Source: Lactobacillaceae bacterium (lineage in GTDB: Bacteria > Bacillota > Bacilli > Lactobacillales > Lactobacillaceae). Taken from it: a stretch of DNA of 14,703 bases. The position numbers were made by a program, and so were the translations under genes. The stretch is from positions 1-14,703 of the forward strand of contig JAITDY010000056.1 in NCBI GenBank assembly GCA_031282325.1. Direction: 5' to 3'. Shown in pieces: positions 14,470 through 14,703 of the stretch. Position 1 is the stretch's first letter; the number at the start of each line of letters is the position of its first letter. The notes beneath the pieces are model-generated. The model was not told the origin of the DNA and did no database searches. It was given only the letters and a program-made list of their open reading frames with translations.

Positions 14470-14703
14470 TGAAGCGTGTAGATCCAAGACAATATGTACA
14501 AAAATTACAAGATTTTATAACTGAAATTGATGATATTAATGAAAAAGCATCAGAGTACTATTTAAAATTAATTGATTTTATAAAAGAAGACAAAGTAAAT
14601 GAAGTGGATGAATTGGAATACAAGCAAACAGTTGCTGAATTCCAAGACGCATCAGATAAGTATTTAGAATTAAAAGATAAATTAAGTAACTTAGATATTC
14701 CCG
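14469..14703 (+). CDS. Hypothetical protein, helical (3' partial)
   Basis: The ATG overlaps the ATPase stop by one base (TAATG) and the frame stays open to the window end (78 codons seen). The protein starts MKRVDPRQYVQKLQDFITE and is strongly charged and rich in Leu, Ile, Asp, Glu and Lys with heptad-like spacing, suggesting long helices or a coiled coil. There are no membrane segments, no signal peptide and no recognised family. Translational coupling suggests co-expression with the manganese pump, so it would also respond to the riboswitch. The distribution of codons is like that of neighbouring genes, supporting real coding. Confidence 0.7.
   Translation, partial: MKRVDPRQYVQKLQDFITEIDDINEKASEYYLKLIDFIKEDKVNEVDELEYKQTVAEFQDASDKYLELKDKLSNLDIP

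Noticed and set aside
1..14703. CRISPR arrays, tRNA or rRNA genes, insertion sequences, attachment sites, phage genes
   Set aside because: I looked for regular spaced repeats, cloverleaf-like segments, transposase or integrase motifs and terminal repeats and saw none; all sizeable genes belong to ordinary chromosomal families.

Overview
This window looks like chromosomal DNA of a low-GC Gram-positive bacterium, most likely a lactic acid bacterium of the Lactobacillaceae. The evidence is a strongly AT-rich base composition, a D-lactate dehydrogenase with the residues of the lactobacillar enzyme, a glutamyl-tRNA synthetase without zinc-binding cysteines, the neighbourhood dut / radA / gltX, and a manganese riboswitch in front of a P-type ATPase as in Lactococcus yoaB. 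I cannot name the genus from sequence alone. No tRNA, rRNA, CRISPR, insertion sequence or prophage is visible. No gene-free stretch exceeds 300 bases; the longest is the 198-base gap that holds a terminator, a promoter and the riboswitch.

Layout. Positions 1-305 hold the C-terminal part of a YdhF-like aldo/keto reductase (+). Its stop codon directly abuts the stop codon of a two-gene minus-strand unit (2081-306) for the two permeases of a carbohydrate ABC importer, with no binding-protein or ATPase gene nearby. Next come a DUF805 membrane protein (+) and a small GNAT-like acetyltransferase (-) whose 3' ends overlap on opposite strands. The acetyltransferase is separated by only 22 bp from the divergent dut gene. 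From dut a tightly packed plus-strand series runs: dUTPase, SpoU-type RNA methyltransferase, RadA, Ham1/RdgB nucleotide-sanitising pyrophosphatase and a phosphoribosyltransferase with a degenerate HAD-like C-terminal half. gltX follows and ends at a clear terminator. Then come an ABC exporter pair (YhaQ/NatA-like ATPase and YhaP/NatB-like permease), D-lactate dehydrogenase with its own promoter and terminator, and a manganese-riboswitch-controlled Ca/Mn-type P-type ATPase. A one-base-overlapping small gene of unknown function runs off the end.

How the parts work together. The dut-to-phosphoribosyltransferase block combines clean-up of the nucleotide pool (dUTP, and inosine or xanthosine triphosphates) with recombinational repair. 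The P-type ATPase unit reads as a self-contained manganese (or Ca/Mn) detoxification circuit: the aptamer senses Mn2+, and the pump, which keeps one canonical cation site but lacks the second-site glutamate, would export it. The most striking detail is a perfect 9-bp hairpin that would lock the ATPase start codon and is mutually exclusive with the aptamer's P1 helix. This gives a readable translational ON-switch design. Several first genes of transcription units lack a Shine-Dalgarno sequence and have a -10-like box only 6 to 10 bases before the start codon, which suggests leaderless or near-leaderless mRNAs. I found no clearly undescribed multi-gene system.
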